Shown: piece after piece, positions 31,480 to 32,432 of the stretch
Layout: every line of letters starts with the position of its first letter
Position numbering within the stretch: position 1 is the stretch's first letter
Origin: Desulfolinea sp964487745
Lineage (GTDB): Bacteria > Chloroflexota > Anaerolineae > Anaerolineales > Villigracilaceae
Reading direction: 5' to 3'
Length of the DNA: 32,432 nt
NCBI GenBank assembly: GCA_964487745.1
Contig: CAZASG010000042.1
Location: 1 to 32,432 of the forward strand
Translations under genes and position numbers: made by a program
The notes under the pieces: generated by a model
Database searches by the model: none
Told to the model about the DNA's origin: nothing
Seen by the model: the letters and a program-made list of their open reading frames with translations, nothing else

Positions 31480-32432
31480 ATGACGACAGCCAATACTACA
31501 GAGAAAGCACTAAAAGAAGCTTGCCAAATAACAGGAGCATCTTGGGCTGCCTGTGTAGAGAGAAATGGTGTTGGGTGGGAATATGAAAGTTTTTATCGTC
31601 TAAATAAAAAGAAAAGGTTTTGGTTACAAGACTATCTAAATCAAAAAGATGTTGATCGCTGGCTTTGTGGTGCTCTGGCAGGAGGGCGTTCAAGATCGCG
31701 CAAGCTGCCTGAAAACGAGGCGCTCGAAACAGAACGTTTATATACCTATGTTTTACGAGCAAGCGAAAAAGTCTTGATCGTAGGCGGGAGTGAATTCACG
31801 CAAAAGGAGAAAAAGATCTGGCGTCTCCTAGCCAGTTCTGGCACTTTTGATGCTCAAAACAGTAATTTACAACCTGCAGATCTCTTTCTTTTTGGTGGAC
31901 ACTCCTCTGCCCCTTATAATCTCCGTAGCTCACTTGATCGCATTTTAGGGCGAATTTTTCAGTACACTTCAGCCAAGGCCGGTTGGCTGGCTATTTATGG
32001 GGAAACATCACTAAAAATTGAAGCGCAGAAGAATATTCCTGATCTGCAAGGCAAGGAACTTTTTTTGCGCGAGAAAAGCCTGCTTGCAGAAATGAAAGAA
32101 AACGCAAGCGCGACCCAGATTTTACGGGGGGCGGCCAAATGGGAAAAGGTCGATCAGGAAATCGCATCTGTAAATGCGGGTGCCTGGTCGCTGATTCCAT
32201 TACTGATCGGGCAACGATTAATTGGAGCAGTTTCTCTGTGGAGTGATCAGCCTTTTGAAGAAGAAGAGTGGCTAAATCTGCAACACCTGTGTCTCTATGC
32301 TGCTGCATCGGTTGAGATCTTTGTCACCTTTGCGGACATGGCAGATCACCTCAAACGTCAGGCAATGCTGAACGATTTTGCCCTCATTATTTCTTCTGCA
32401 CAGAACCTTGAGCAAATCGTGCAGCGTGTGTT
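31480..32432 (+). CDS. GAF-domain signalling protein (C-terminus outside window)
   Basis: The frame is open from ATG 31480 to the right edge (317 codons so far). A weak GAGAAG site precedes the start. The sequence shows two GAF-like repeats: residues about 1-105, starting LKEACQITGASWAACVERNG, and about 150-285, with AKAGWLAIYGETS, WSLIPLLIGQRLIGAVSLWS and NLQHLCLYAAASVEIF. A third similar start appears at the edge (NDFALIISSAQNLEQIVQRV). Such tandem GAF proteins usually end in a histidine kinase, cyclase or phosphodiesterase output domain, which is not visible here. The ligand is unknown. Confidence 0.8.
   Translation, partial: MTTANTTEKALKEACQITGASWAACVERNGVGWEYESFYRLNKKKRFWLQDYLNQKDVDRWLCGALAGGRSRSRKLPENEALETERLYTYVLRASEKVLIVGGSEFTQKEKKIWRLLASSGTFDAQNSNLQPADLFLFGGHSSAPYNLRSSLDRILGRIFQYTSAKAGWLAIYGETSLKIEAQKNIPDLQGKELFLREKSLLAEMKENASATQILRGAAKWEKVDQEIASVNAGAWSLIPLLIGQRLIGAVSLWSDQPFEEEEWLNLQHLCLYAAASVEIFVTFADMADHLKRQAMLNDFALIISSAQNLEQIVQRV

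Noticed and set aside
1..32432. CRISPR arrays, tRNA genes, insertion sequences or prophage
   Set aside because: Reading both strands showed no repeat-spacer pattern, tRNA cloverleaf, transposase or phage structural motif.

Overview
The window is about 32.4 kb of gene-dense, roughly 50% GC bacterial chromosome. The gene content fits a member of the Chloroflexota, most likely class Anaerolineae. It has many lipobox lipoproteins, a cell-wall-type WxL/DUF916 surface cluster outside the Firmicutes, TrmFO, HflX, a monofunctional FabD next to rpmF, and separate secD and secF. The taxonomic call is inference from gene content, not from a marker-gene tree. No tRNA, rRNA, CRISPR array, insertion sequence or phage gene was seen.

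Layout. 1-5135 (minus): a CPBP protease cut by the window edge, a PspC-domain protein, and an operon that interleaves the two subunits of a class I CoA-transferase with an alpha/beta hydrolase and ends in a divergent creatininase-family gene. 5154-6728 (minus): a single aldehyde dehydrogenase of the P5C-dehydrogenase type with its own terminator. 6844-7416 (plus): a thioredoxin-fold lipoprotein whose frame crosses one TGA exactly where the first redox cysteine belongs, followed by a SECIS-like hairpin. This is a probable selenoprotein. 7476-12657 (minus): a tightly packed six-gene operon (GH114-like, agmatine deiminase-like, DUF3592-like, DUF1624, HI0933-type flavoprotein, hotdog thioesterase). 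12725-18718 (minus): SpoIIE-type phosphatase, RCK channel-like protein, small P-loop protein, M1 peptidase lipoprotein, secD, secF. 18745-20044 (plus): rpmF and fabD behind a near-consensus promoter.

20075-22564 (plus): a class I cyclic di-GMP riboswitch with an intrinsic terminator, then two WxL-like secreted proteins and a DUF916-type membrane-anchored protein. The aptamer 3' strand can pair with the 5' arm of the terminator in eight consecutive positions, so the sequence itself predicts a ligand-OFF switch. 22614-24383 (plus): an unrecognised 155-residue protein and an anchored phospholipase D-family protein. 24452-31397 (minus): PepF/M3 oligopeptidase, a small membrane protein, HflX, a sensor histidine kinase, an M28/glutaminyl-cyclase-like peptidase and TrmFO. 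31480-32432 (plus): the start of a GAF-type signalling protein that runs off the window.

The two results most worth following are the TGA-containing thioredoxin-like lipoprotein (6844-7416) and the c-di-GMP-controlled WxL/DUF916 surface operon (20075-22564).
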